A program made the position numbers and the translations under genes. Under the pieces are notes generated by a model that was not told where the DNA came from, ran no database searches, and saw nothing but the letters and a program-made list of their open reading frames with translations. Below, piece after piece: positions 51,549-61,354 of a stretch of 64,000 nucleotides of DNA (position 1 is the stretch's first letter; each line of letters begins with the position of its first letter). The DNA comes from Candidatus Pantoea haifensis (lineage in GTDB: Bacteria; Pseudomonadota; Gammaproteobacteria; Enterobacterales; Enterobacteriaceae): assembly GCA_018842655.1 (NCBI GenBank), contig JAGTWN010000004.1:1922001-1986000 (forward strand), in the 5' to 3' direction.

Positions 51549-52618
51549 CTATTGTTGAGGTGACTCTTCCAGTAATCCATCTGGCCAGGCGTGCACCACG
51601 GCTTTTACCAGCGTGGCGAGTGGAATGGCAAAGAACACCCCCAGAATCCCCACAGCCCGCCAAAAATAACCACCGACAGAATAATCACCAGCGGATGCAG
51701 ATTGACTGCCTCTGAGAACAGGATCGGCACCAGAATGTTGCCATCTAACGCCTGAATAACCAGATAGACGATGAACATCGTCCAAAAATCGCTTCCTAAT
51801 CCCCACTGAAACAGGCCGACACCCACCACCGGAAGAGTGACTAACATTGCGCCGATATAAGGGATCAGCACCGAAATCCCGACCAGCACTGCCAGTAACA
51901 ACGCGTAGTTAAGCCCCAAAAACAGGAATGCCAGCCAACTGGCGATACCTACCACCACCATTTCCAGCACTTTCCCGCGAATGTAATTGGTGATTTGCTG
52001 GTTCATTTCTTGCCAGACTACGCCCGCCAGCCCGCGATTGCGCGGCAGTATACGCCGCACTGCGTTCAGCATCTGCTCTTTGTCTTTCAACAGGAAGAAA
52101 ACCATCAGCGGCACCAGCACCAGATAGATCATCAGCGTCATCAATCCCACCAGGGAGGCCAGTGAATATTTCACGACGGAATCCCCTACGCCGGTTAAAC
52201 GGCCCCGCAAATTCTCCACGATCAGATCGATAATGCCTGCATCCATCAATGCAGGAAAACGCTTTGGCAACCCGGCAGCGAACAGATAGAGCTTGTTGAG
52301 CATATTTGGCAGGTCACGCGTCAGGTTGATGCCCTGTTGCCAGGCAACCGGCGCGACAATCAGTACCATGACCAACAAAATACCGGCAAACAGCACCAGC
52401 ACAATCGAGGTGGCCCAACTGCGTGTGCAGCCAATACGCTGTAAGCGTGTGGTTAGCCACTCCAGCAAGTAAGCCAGGACAACGGCAACCAGCAGCGGTG
52501 CGAGTAATCCGCTCAGAAAGAAAAGGATGCAGAATCCCGCCAGCAAAATCACTAACAGGGCGATTGCCTGTGGATCGCTGAAACGGCGTTTGTACCATTG
52601 AATCAATAAAGCCAGCAT
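51549..52618 (-). CDS. perM: AI-2E-family transporter PerM (frame broken near the C-terminus)
   Basis: Inner-membrane protein of the PerM/TqsA family, about 356 aa with roughly eight membrane segments. PLMVFFLLKDKEQMLNAVRR, QITNYIRGKVLEM and IIQALDGNILVPILFSEAVNLHPL are family blocks. The frame breaks at the C-run 51638-51642; one added base joins GGLWGFWG to VFFAIPLATLVKAVVHAWPDG. Transported compound not established. Next to bcp as in E. coli, but what follows upstream is an insertion relative to E. coli. Confidence 0.9.
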
Positions 52619-52684
52619 ACCTTTCTGTCCTTGACCACTTAAAGGACGACGATTGTACCGGATATTACTGGCCTGAAAAGACGC

Positions 52685-54281
52685 TTAGTGCGACAGGGTT
52701 CCTGACAGAGAAAGCGTAGCACCCGCGACAATCACGCAGTTACGGCCTGCATGCTTGGCCTGATACAGCGCCGCATCTGCCTGCTTAAGCGTGGTCTCAA
52801 AGGACTTCTCTTCGCCGCACCAGGCCGTTACGCCAACAGAAATCGTGATATTACCCACGTCGTCAATCGCGGTGTCGGCGATGCTTTTACGCACGCGCTC
52901 GGCTATCTCTCTCGCCTCTTCTGCTGAGCTGCCCGGCAGTAGCATCAAAAATTCCTCTCCTCCACTGCGACAGATCACATCGGTCTGACGTGCGCTGACG
53001 CGGAGCGTGCGGGCCACCTGCTGAATAACCCGATCGCCGACATCGTGGCCCCACGTATCGTTGACCTGTTTGAAATGATCGATATCCAGCGCCAGCACGG
53101 CAAAGGGTTGCCGCATCGTTTGGTAAAAATTGAGTACGGCGCTTAACCCGCGACGGTTCATTAGCTGTGTCAGCGGATCCGTCTGCGCTTCAGAGTTAAG
53201 GCGGCCAATTTTATCCTGCACCAGCCCAATACCGGTCAGCAGTGCCTTTTTGACCTGTGCCGCTTCATAATACCAGGCGCGTATAGCGCCAATCTCTTTC
53301 GATACGCCTTGCGCATCCATCTTGCTGGCTTTACGCGCCAGTTGCCACAACGGCAGCGCGATTAATCGCGCCAGGATCACCGCCAGTAACAGTGTTAACA
53401 GCGCAAACGGCACCGAATGCTTAATCACTTTCATCAACAAACCCGACAGTGGCTCAAGGGTGACATCCATCGGTTTAAACGCCACCACCATCCAGCCGGT
53501 TGTGGGCACAGTGGCGAAACCGGCCAGCCGGGTAGCGTTATCGGCATCGGTAATTTGCAGCGAGCCGTTATTTTTTCTTCGCGCTCATGTTCGCTGATAA
53601 GGGCGGGCACCATTTTACCGATAAGCAGGCTGTTTTGGTGATAGAGCACTTGATTGTTGCTGTCTACCACATAGACGCTGGAGCCATCGCGATAAAATTG
53701 CTGACCCAACAGCGCATTCAGGATGCTTTTTTCTTTAAATAAATGGTGCCGCCCACATAGCCAAGATACTGCCCGTCGCGACGCCATACTGGCCATGAGA
53801 CAAAAACGAGCAAGTTATTGGCTGCGGAAAGGGTTGGCTTGCTAATCATCGGCTGGCGCGTTGCCAGGGCTTCGCGTGAGGCGTCGCTGGTGAGATGCAT
53901 CCCTTTTAAGGTGAGCGATTCCGGTGAAATGGCTTTGACAGTGCCCTTGCTGTCAACCACGGCCACCGAGTTAAAACTGCTGGTCTGTTCGCGCAATCGG
54001 TTAACTTCGGTTGTCAGCAAGGCGTCATTCTCAAAGTCGTTGCCTAACTGAACGGCGCTGTAGTGCAGTTGCGACTGTGCCAGTTGAAAAAAGATTTCGG
54101 TCGTCGATGCCAGCTTAGCCGCATAGGCGCGATTGGCTTCCAGCGTACTGTCAATCAGTACCATGCGCTGCACGCGCCACGTTGCATACATCGCATTAGT
54201 TAAGGTCACTACAATGCTGGCGATAACCAGCAAAGCGATTAAGGTACGCAGATCCGTTTTTGGACGTAGGCGCATTAGCAT
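52685..54281 (-). CDS. dCache-type diguanylate cyclase (two frame breaks)
   Basis: Membrane sensor making cyclic di-GMP, about 532 aa. A transmembrane segment (14-34), a large periplasmic sensor of double-Cache type (ending near TTGWMVVAF) and a second segment (about 310-330) lead to a C-terminal GGDEF domain. The active loop is GGEEF in CRSGGEEFLMLLP. The product-inhibition site RQTD is exactly five residues before it, so the enzyme is predicted active and feedback-controlled. Breaks at T-runs 53727-53732 and 53571-53576 need one base each. No partner phosphodiesterase nearby. Confidence 0.87.
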
Positions 54282-54449
54282 GGCGTTGCCGCCACAGTAA
54301 ATTTCATCATTGGTGTGCCCGACTCTATTGTTTTTGTTGGTGTTTATAACGTGCCCTGGTCATACGGGGAGTAATTGTACACCCTGAAATAAACTTAGAG
54401 CACATTTAAGGCGGTCGGCACCGCTGAAAAAGTTTTGCTTTTACTGGCG

Positions 54450-55279
54450 CTAATCGATTAATCCGTTTTTATCATAAAATGGCCAGGGGCCGGAATAGCT
54501 GCCAATGGCACACTGATGCGTTGTCATCCCTTGCCGGGGATGCCAGCGATGCAGTAAAAAGCCCGGCGGTTCCAGCACAAAGTGGGCGGGACCGTCACTC
54601 TGCAAATCAAACGCCACCTGATGTGATACACCCGGTGCGCTACACGCCAGCGTTCCCGCAAAACGCATCTGCATGCTGCGATGCAAATGCCCACATAACA
54701 CGCGCTCTACCTGCGGATGCTGATTGATCACTGCCGCCAGCGCATCCGGATTGCGCAACCGCTGGCGATCCATATGATCGATACCGCTGGCGAAAGGCGG
54801 ATGGTGCAGCATCACCAGCGTGGGCAGTTTCGGCTCATGCAGCAAGGCCTCTGCCAGCCAGTTCAGTTGTTCTTCATCGACATAACCCCAGGGCTGTTGC
54901 GGTACGCTGGAGTCAAGCGCCAGCAGCTTTACGCCATTGACGGTGAGTTGCCAGTTAAGCGTGGCGCCGCGTTGCAAATAGGCATGATCGGGAAACGCAT
55001 CCCGTAGCGCCTGGCGATCATCATGATTACCGGGCATCAGATAAAAAGGCAACTGCAAGCGACGCAGTATTTGCCACAGCGTTTGATACTCCTCGGCTGT
55101 GCCGAAATCGACTAAATCACCGGTAATCACCACGATATCGGGACGCGGTTGCAGTGCATTTAACGTCCCGATGGCACGCAGTAACGCGGCCTGCGTATCT
55201 ACTTTTTATAAGACAGGCGGCCCTGCGCCTTGATGTGCAAATCACTAATTTGCGCAATCAACGTTGGTTGAACAGACAC
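54450..55279 (-). CDS. GpdQ/CpdA-family binuclear metallophosphodiesterase (frame broken)
   Basis: Class III phosphodiesterase, about 276 aa. Metal-binding motifs in order: ISDLHI, TGDLVDFGT, PGNHDD, MLHHPP, CGHLHR. It resembles the glycerophosphodiesterase GpdQ of Enterobacter over its whole length, including the late HRW ... SGPWPFYDKNG tail, more than CpdA. GTG start with GAGGAAGGGAAC upstream. The T-run 55203-55207 lacks one base (SYKKVDTQAALL after repair). Last gene of the LacI-ABC operon, 10 bp after the ATPase stop, so it probably hydrolyses what the transporter imports. Confidence 0.82.
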
Positions 55280-55289
55280 GTTCCCTTCC

Positions 55290-56278
55290 TCACAATATTC
55301 TGAATTCAAGTGCGGCGTTTTCGGCCAGTGACCAGGTAATGCATTGCCCGGCATGCCAGGGCTCTCGTGCATGTCGATCAACCTGAATCGGCTTATCCAT
55401 ACCAATATCAATCAGTAAGCGTTGGGTCGCGCCCAAAAAGTACTGCCGATAACGAAACCGTGCTGGTTGTAGCGCCTGTCTTCTGCCAGCAGCACATCTT
55501 CGGGACGGCAAAACCGACGCGGAAAGCCGTGTCGATCAACATCAATGCAGTTAATCGCGCCGACAAAATCAGCGACAAAACGTGAAGCCGGGCGTTGATA
55601 AATCGCTTGTGGTGTGTCGAGCTGTACCAGTTTGCCCTGCTCCATTACCGCGATACGATCGCCCAGCGCCATCGCTTCCTGCTGGTCGTGGGTAACGTAG
55701 ACGGCGGTGATCGCCAGTTTCTTGAGCAAAGTACCGATCTCCAGTCGCAGACGCTCACGCAGTCTGGCGTCAAGCGCCGCCAGCGGTTCATCAAACAGCA
55801 GGACTTTAGGCCGCGCAGCCAGGGCACGCGCCAGGGCTACCCGCTGTTTTTGTCCGCCAGAGAGCTTGTCGATGCTGCGATGCGCCAGATGTGTCAGATC
55901 CACCAGCGCCAGCATCTCTGTGACACGCGCTTCCCGTTCGATGCGCGGAATGCCCTGTACTTTGAGTCCGTAAGCGACGTTTTGCGCCACGTTGAGGTTA
56001 GGAAACAGCGCGTAGTTTTGAAAAACCATGCCGACATTGCGTCGCTCAATGGGCAAATCCGTGACGTTACGATCGTCAAACCACACCTGGCCTTGATCGT
56101 CACTCTTTTCCAGTCCGCTGATGATGCGCAGCGTTGTGGTCTTACCACAGCCAGACGGCCCCAGCAGCACCAGGGTTTCACCTGCCTGAATAGTAAGATC
56201 CAGCGGATGCAGCGCAACATGTTCATTGAAGCGGCGCGAACAGTCGCGCAGCGTGACGGTAACGGCATCGTTCATCAT
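55290..56278 (-). CDS. ABC transporter ATP-binding protein, PhnT/PotA/FbpC type (frame broken near the C-terminus)
   Basis: Importer ATPase, about 329 aa. Walker A LGPSGCGKTTT, Q-loop VFQNYALFPN, signature [15 protein letters not shown], Walker B LLFDEPLAALD and H-loop VTHDQQEAM are followed by a TOBE-like substrate-regulation domain. The A-run 55435-55439 lacks one base; repair joins VIGSTF to LGATQRLLIDIGMDKP and extends to the stop at 55290. The start overlaps the upstream permease stop. The nearest characterised relatives transport aminoethylphosphonate, polyamines or iron. Confidence 0.87.
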
Positions 56279-57090
56279 GCCTTCTCCTTAATTTCGTGTC
56301 GCAAAGATTGCCGATCCAGCCAGTGATTACAGGCATTTAGCATCAGTAACAGCGGTAATATCATTAAAATAAACACCAGCGTATAAGCAGAACCGACTTC
56401 CAGACGCAGAGAGGCGTAGCTGTCTGCCAGACCAACGGGCAAAGTTTTGGTGAGCGGCGTGTGCAGCATCCAGGTGATATTGAATTCACCTACCGATAAG
56501 GTGATCACCATAAAAGCGCCCGCCAGGATGCCGTTACGGCAGTTGGGTATCACGACGGTAAAAAAACGGCGCCAGAACCCGGCGCCCAGGCTGGCTGCCG
56601 CTTCTTCCATGCGTGGCAGTTGAATCGCCTGCATTACCGCCAGAACCGGACGGATCATAAAGGGCAAGGTAAACAGCACATGGCCAATCAGGATGAACAG
56701 CCAGCTATCACGCAGTGCGTTGAACTGGCCATACAGTAAAATGATGCCGAGTGCCGTGGCTAAACCCGGTAGCGCCACCGGCAACATCAGGCACTCTTCA
56801 ATGCGGGCGGCCCAGCGAGAAGGCGATTTAAGCAGTCCCCATGCCGCCGGCACGCCAATGATCACCGTGACCAGTAAACAGCTCACGGCAATCAGCAGTG
56901 ATAACCAGAAAGTGTCGGCGTACATCTCCCAGACCTGTTCAACCCATTTCAGCGTCAGGCCACTGCGCAGGCCGATAAAATAGTTTTGCGTGACGCCCGC
57001 CAGCATTGATAGCAGCACCGGCACAATCATGAAGAGTGCCGTCAGTACGGTGACGGTGATTTGCAGATAAAACAGTCCACGGCGCTTCAT
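56275..57090 (-). CDS. ABC transporter permease (second)
   Basis: 271 aa, about six membrane segments, binding-protein-dependent transport family. The coupling loop is MEEAAASLGAGFWRRFFTVVIP. GEFNITWMLHTPLTKTLPVGL resembles PhnV-type permeases of 2-aminoethylphosphonate systems. TGATG overlap with the previous permease and ATGA overlap with the ATPase show tight translational coupling. Intact frame. Confidence 0.88.
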   Translation of the reverse strand: MKRRGLFYLQITVTVLTALFMIVPVLLSMLAGVTQNYFIGLRSGLTLKWVEQVWEMYADTFWLSLLIAVSCLLVTVIIGVPAAWGLLKSPSRWAARIEECLMLPVALPGLATALGIILLYGQFNALRDSWLFILIGHVLFTLPFMIRPVLAVMQAIQLPRMEEAAASLGAGFWRRFFTVVIPNCRNGILAGAFMVITLSVGEFNITWMLHTPLTKTLPVGLADSYASLRLEVGSAYTLVFILMILPLLLMLNACNHWLDRQSLRHEIKEKA

Positions 57091-57965
57091 CAGCTGTTCT
57101 CTTCTTTCGTGTGCGTGAGCATCCGCGTCAGCATTAATCCCAGCCAGGCTACTCCGCCCATCACCACTGACAGTGCGGCAGCAGTGGCAAAATTGGCATA
57201 ATTAGTGAACTCACCATAAATCGTTAGCGGCAGGACGTTCAGATCGGTGCCGAGCGTAAAAGCGGTGCCAAACGCGCCCATGCTGGTGGCAAAGCAGAGT
57301 GCGCCACTGGAGAGCAGCGCGGGTTTTAATCCGGGCACAATCACATCCCACACGATGCGCCACTGGCTGGCCCCAAGCGAACGCGCTGCCTCTTCTAATG
57401 AGCGATCCAGTTTTTCGCTCGCTGCAATCAGCGTGACAATGGCGCGTGGCAGAGAGAAATAGAGATACCCCATAAACAGGCCGCTTAACGAATAGGCCAG
57501 CGTCCAGCGTTCATGAAACAGCCCCAGGCTTAGCTGGGCGAGCACGCCCTGACGTCCGGCTAACATCACCACCAGAAAACCCACCACTACGCCTGGAAAT
57601 GCCAGCGGAAACGTCAGTAAAGCCAGCAGCGTGCCGCGCCCGCAAAGTGCTGGCGCGCCAGAAAACAGCCCACTATTGCCGCGATTGCTAAGGTCATCAG
57701 CGTGACCGCCAGCGATAGCAGGACGGTATTCACCAGACTTTGCAAATATTGCGGCTGGCTGATTACGGTCCAGTAGCCGCTGTGCTGCGTGCTGCGATCG
57801 AGTGTCATGCCAGTTTGTACCAGGCGGGCAAAAGGCAGCAGCCAGAAAGCCGCAAAAAAGCAATGCAGGCAACAGCATCCATGGCCAGCGTGCCGCTGAC
57901 TGGCGGTGACGGGGCCGACGGCGCAAGGCCGTCGGTAAACCGCTGCGGGCGTCAAACATCGCCAT
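57090..57965 (-). CDS. ABC transporter permease (first; two frame breaks)
   Basis: About 292 aa after repair. An Arg-rich N-terminus (LPTALRRRPRHRQSAARWPW) is followed by membrane segments. The coupling loop is LEEAARSLGASQWRIVWDVIVPG. Breaks: the A-run 57854-57859 (needs two more bases or one fewer; FAAFWLLPFARLVQTG continues) and the C-run 57639-57641 (one missing base; RQHFAGRGTLLALLTF after repair). ATG at 57965 overlaps the binding-protein stop (ATGA). Pairs with the following permease gene. Confidence 0.83.
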   Translation of the reverse strand: MAMFDARSGLPTALRRRPRHRQSAARWPWMLLPALLFCGFLAAAFCPPGTNWHDTRSQHAAQRLLDRNQPAAIFAKSGEYRPAIAGGHADDLSNRGNSGLFSGAPALCGRGTLLALLTFPLAFPGVVVGFLVVMLAGRQGVLAQLSLGLFHERWTLAYSLSGLFMGYLYFSLPRAIVTLIAASEKLDRSLEEAARSLGASQWRIVWDVIVPGLKPALLSSGALCFATSMGAFGTAFTLGTDLNVLPLTIYGEFTNYANFATAAALSVVMGGVAWLGLMLTRMLTHTKEENS

Positions 57966-58980
57966 CAACGGATCTCGCTCAGATAGCGTGCTGAGAAAGC
58001 TTTCTGCGCTTCTGCCATTTGTTGGTAGTCAACCGTCTGCGCGCGGGCGTAATCACTGTCCGGCAGGAAACGTTTTTTAGCTTCCGCCGATATAGCCGAT
58101 GGACGGACCGGACGTAACCAGGCATTGGCCCAAATAGCCTGGCCTTTATCAGACAAAACGTAATCAATCACCTTTTTGCCGTTGTCCGGATGAGGCGCGC
58201 CTTTTACCAGGCTGATAACGTAAGGCACTGTTACCGTGCCTTCCTGAGGGATCACAAAGGCGACGTTGGCATGATCTTTGTACTTAGCGCGGTAGGCGTT
58301 GAAATCGTAATCGAGCAGAATCGGGATCTCGCCGGAGATCAGGCGCGCATAGGCGGTTTGCTTAGGAACGATCGGCTGGTTTGCCTGTAATTTTTTAAAC
58401 CAGGTCAGCGCAGGCGTGAAATCCTTCATGTTGCCGCCTTTGGCCTGATTCACCGCAACTGCTGCAACATAACCCACAAAGGCGCTGGCCGGGTCCAGAT
58501 ACCCCACCATGCCTTTGTATTCCGGCTTCAGCAAATCGTCCCATGATTGAGGCACAGGCGCGCCACCCAGCGCATCGACATTCACCATAAATCCCATAGT
58601 GCCGGAATGCAGCGCAACCCATTTGCCGTCGGGATCTTTCATGCCGGCCGGAATGTGATCCCAGTTTGCGGGTTTGTAATCAGCAATGACTCCGGTTGCG
58701 GCCGCCTGTATACCAAAGCTGACGCCGTAATAGACCACGTCGGCGACCGGATTGTTTTTCTCTGCGACTAATTGCGCCAGCGACTGGCCAGAGTTTTTAT
58801 TATCCTGTGGCACCTGAATGCCGGTATCTTTAGCGATCGCTTTTAACTGAGTGCCCCAGTCAGCCCATTCCGGCGGGCAGTTGTAGCAGATGGCATTTTC
58901 AGCCGCCTGCGTCAGGGAGTAAACAGACTGCAAGCGGCAAACAGCGCCGCGCCCATTCTCATTTTATTTTGTGATGACAT
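57965..58980 (-). CDS. ABC transporter periplasmic substrate-binding protein (frame broken in the signal peptide)
   Basis: About 338 aa. Type 2 periplasmic-binding fold like PhnS/AfuA. The signal peptide (MRMGAALFAACSLFTPLTQA) becomes continuous when the G-run 58915-58917 gains one base. The mature start has an unusual CYNCPPEW pair of cysteines. SGTMGFMVNVDALGG, GYLDPASAFVGY and VPYVISLVKGAPHPDNGKKV are family regions; the last closely parallels Salmonella PhnS. ATG at 58980 with AGGGAAAC upstream, overlapping the lacI-type gene end by 17 bp. Ligand unknown. Confidence 0.83.
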
Positions 58981-59989
58981 GATGTTTCCCTGGTGTTGAC
59001 GAAATAAACGCGGGGGCGATGCTCTCGCCTAATCGCAGATGATGTGCCAGCAGGCGCGTGCCTGCCTGACTGGGCTGTAAAAGTATGTCAATGGCACAGG
59101 CACCCAACATATCGCCGGGCTGAACGATGCTCGCTAAGGAAGGAGAGAGCTGCTCGCCAATATCGGTGCCATCGAAACCCATCACTGAAAGCTGTTGCGG
59201 CACCTTAACGCCAGCACGCGCAGCCGCACCCACCAGGCTGATTGCCAGCAAATCGTTACTGCAAATCACGGCGGTAAGCGGCGTTGCGCTGTTAATCAGC
59301 GGCAGTAAGGGGTGAAAATCGGATCGGGTATGGCTGGGCATTTCAACCAGGGCTTGTGGCGTAACGCCAGCCTGCTGCATGGCATCGCAATATCCCAGAT
59401 AACGCTGTCGCGCGCGGTCTGACTGCAATACTGGCCCGGCGGCCATGACAATGTGTCGGTGACCGAGCGCCAGTAAATGTGCCGTAGCCTCCGCCATCGC
59501 CCGACGGTTATCGACACAAACCGCAGGCCAGGGCTGGGTTTGCGGAACGTTATGCGCCAGTACAAACGGCATTTGCGCATCGGCCAGCTTAGGCAATACC
59601 GCGCTGCTGTCAGCGTCTGCAACCGTTAACACCAGGCCTGCAACCCGCTGGCGTAGCATGTGTTCAACAATTTCTGCTTCACGATCGGGTTGATAATCAC
59701 TGGTCGCGACCAGCAAACCGTAACCCGCCTGCCGAGCCTGCCGCTCCATCGCCTGCAGTTGTTGAGCAAAGATTGGATTAAGCAAAGAAGGCAGCAGCAC
59801 GCCAAGCGTGGTTGAGCTTTGAGTACGTAACTGACGCGCAATGTGGTTAGGACGAAAGCCGAGCTGCTCAGACGCATCAAGCACTTTCTGTCTGGTGCTC
59901 TCTTTTAACAGATGAGGATCGGAGAAAGCGCGCGCGGCTGTGGCGCGTGATACCCCTGCCAGTCTGGCTACGCTGTTTAAATCGGTCAT
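58964..59989 (-). CDS. LacI-family transcriptional regulator of the ABC/phosphodiesterase operon
   Basis: 341 aa. N-terminal helix-turn-helix LNSVARLAGVSRATAARAFSDP; note TAAR where most family members have TVSR. The hinge region ARQLRTQSSTTLGVLLPSL leads into a sugar-binding-type effector domain (VAGLVLT, GHRHIVMAAGP, VICSNDLLAISLVGAA, VMGFDGTDIG). Start at MTDLNSVA with AGGGGCGAC upstream. First gene of the operon, with a perfect palindrome 21-36 bp before its ATG that is the likely auto-operator. Confidence 0.88.
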   Translation of the reverse strand: MTDLNSVARLAGVSRATAARAFSDPHLLKESTRQKVLDASEQLGFRPNHIARQLRTQSSTTLGVLLPSLLNPIFAQQLQAMERQARQAGYGLLVATSDYQPDREAEIVEHMLRQRVAGLVLTVADADSSAVLPKLADAQMPFVLAHNVPQTQPWPAVCVDNRRAMAEATAHLLALGHRHIVMAAGPVLQSDRARQRYLGYCDAMQQAGVTPQALVEMPSHTRSDFHPLLPLINSATPLTAVICSNDLLAISLVGAAARAGVKVPQQLSVMGFDGTDIGEQLSPSLASIVQPGDMLGACAIDILLQPSQAGTRLLAHHLRLGESIAPAFISSTPGKHHVITK

Positions 59990-60009
59990 GTCGCCCCTGT
60001 TTACCGTCG

Positions 60010-60025
60010 ATGAGATCGATCTCAT
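60010..60025 (-). promoter_or_regulatory. 16-bp perfect palindrome, probable LacI-family operator
   Basis: ATGAGATCGATCTCAT is a perfect dyad with a central CG, the hallmark of LacI-family operators. It lies between the regulator's ATG and a weak promoter (TTGGGC, 16 bp, TAGTTT on the minus strand), where binding would block transcription. Confidence 0.75.
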
Positions 60026-60112
60026 TGGCGCTTAAACTAGCGGCGATTCATGACAGCCCAATCGCGGAAAAATGACAACTCAATGACAGCGGCGAAGACG
60101 CCGCTGGAGGAT

Positions 60113-60721
60113 TTACAGCATCAAAAAGGCATAACCTTCGTTTTGCAGCGTAGCAACGGTGGTGCCGCTTGAGAGCGTGTGGGTCACCATTGGGTCAATC
60201 CAGTCACGCTCCAGCTTGTGGAAAGCCACCGACTGATCGCAAATGGAGACCTGAATGCCCGCTTTTTTCAACTCGCTGATCAGTTTCAGGTTTGGGTTAT
60301 CGACGCCATATGCTTTACGGAACTGTTCGTTATTCAGCGCGGCCGGTACGGCATCACTATTAATTGACACGACAAATTTCAACTGGTCGAGCGGAACACC
60401 GGCGGCATAATAAAGGTTTGTCACACGCGCTACGCGTTCCAGACCTAAATTAGGCTGACGAATATCGCCTTCGCTACGGTTAATTTGAAAAACGACTTTA
60501 TTACTTAAGCCCTCCACCGTTCCCGGTTTATAGGCTGGCGCATCGACATAATGTATTTTACCGAACCCTTCAATGGCGGGCGTTATCCAGAAATTAGCGG
60601 GCTCTGCTTTATTATCAGCAAATTTCCCACTGAACTTATCGACTAATTCCGGGAGTTGTAAAACATTGCCACCTATAAATCCGGCTACGGCAGCGACTAC
60701 AATACAGGCTGCTGGACGCAT
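60113..60721 (-). CDS. DsrE-family protein with N-terminal membrane anchor (copy 1)
   Basis: 202 aa. A short hydrophobic N-terminus (ACIVVAAVAGFIGGNVL) is a signal anchor or signal peptide, then a DsrE/DsrF-like fold: FGKIHYVDAP, KVVFQINRSEGDIRQPNLGLERVARVTNLY (split here for length), LKFVVSINSDAVPAAL and ISELKKAGIQVSICDQSVAFH. The single conserved Cys161 is where sulfur-carrier DsrE proteins keep theirs. About half the residues match the neighbouring copy. Function unknown; a periplasmic sulfur-handling role is only a guess. Confidence 0.75.
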   Translation of the reverse strand: MRPAACIVVAAVAGFIGGNVLQLPELVDKFSGKFADNKAEPANFWITPAIEGFGKIHYVDAPAYKPGTVEGLSNKVVFQINRSEGDIRQPNLGLERVARVTNLYYAAGVPLDQLKFVVSINSDAVPAALNNEQFRKAYGVDNPNLKLISELKKAGIQVSICDQSVAFHKLERDWIDPMVTHTLSSGTTVATLQNEGYAFLML

Positions 60722-60748
60722 CGCTTGTTCTCCTGCTAATGAAATGAA

Positions 60749-61354
60749 TTACATTTGCAACCATGCATAGCCCTGATTTTGCAGGGTTGAAACGGTGGTT
60801 GGGCTGGAAAGCGCATGAACAACTGATTTATCTATCCACTCATTGGGATAATGATGAAAAGCGACTGACTGATCGCAGACAGATACTTTTACGCCAAGCT
60901 TATTTAATTGATTAATTAATTTAAGATTAGGGTTATCCGCGCCATAAAGCTGCCTGAAATGATGATTATCAAGCATTGCGGGTGTCGCATCGCCGGTGAC
61001 TGATACCACAAAATTTAACTGATCAGCGGGTACACCAGAAGCAATATATAAATTCACCACGCGCGCGACACGCTCCAGGCCAAGATTGGTTTTGGTCATT
61101 GCCCCGTCGCTACGGGTAATTTGAAATACAATCTTATTACTTAATCCCACCACGGGTTTAAATGCGGCATCCGCTTCATAATGAATTTTTCCATAACCGT
61201 CGACGGCAGGCGTACTCCAGAAATCTGCCGGATCCTCGGGCTGTTCAGAAAAATGCTGCAGGACTTTATCGTAAATAACGCCACTTTGGATGATACCTGC
61301 GCCAATAACACCGCCGATGATGGCAATGAGCGCATAGGATAGAGCTGAACGCAT
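60749..61354 (-). CDS. DsrE-family protein with N-terminal membrane anchor (copy 2)
   Basis: 201 aa paralogue of the next gene, 27 bp upstream of it in the same transcript. Hydrophobic N-terminus (ALIAIIGGVIGAGIIQSG), shared blocks YGKIHYEAD, GLSNKIVFQITRSDG, NLGLERVARVVNLYIASGVP, DNPNLKLINQLNKLGVKVSVCDQSVAFH (split here for length) and Cys160. Both end with a TTVxTLQNxGYA motif. The conserved order suggests a recent tandem duplication. No recognised partner genes of the sulfur-relay type nearby. Confidence 0.75.
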   Translation of the reverse strand: MRSALSYALIAIIGGVIGAGIIQSGVIYDKVLQHFSEQPEDPADFWSTPAVDGYGKIHYEADAAFKPVVGLSNKIVFQITRSDGAMTKTNLGLERVARVVNLYIASGVPADQLNFVVSVTGDATPAMLDNHHFRQLYGADNPNLKLINQLNKLGVKVSVCDQSVAFHHYPNEWIDKSVVHALSSPTTVSTLQNQGYAWLQM

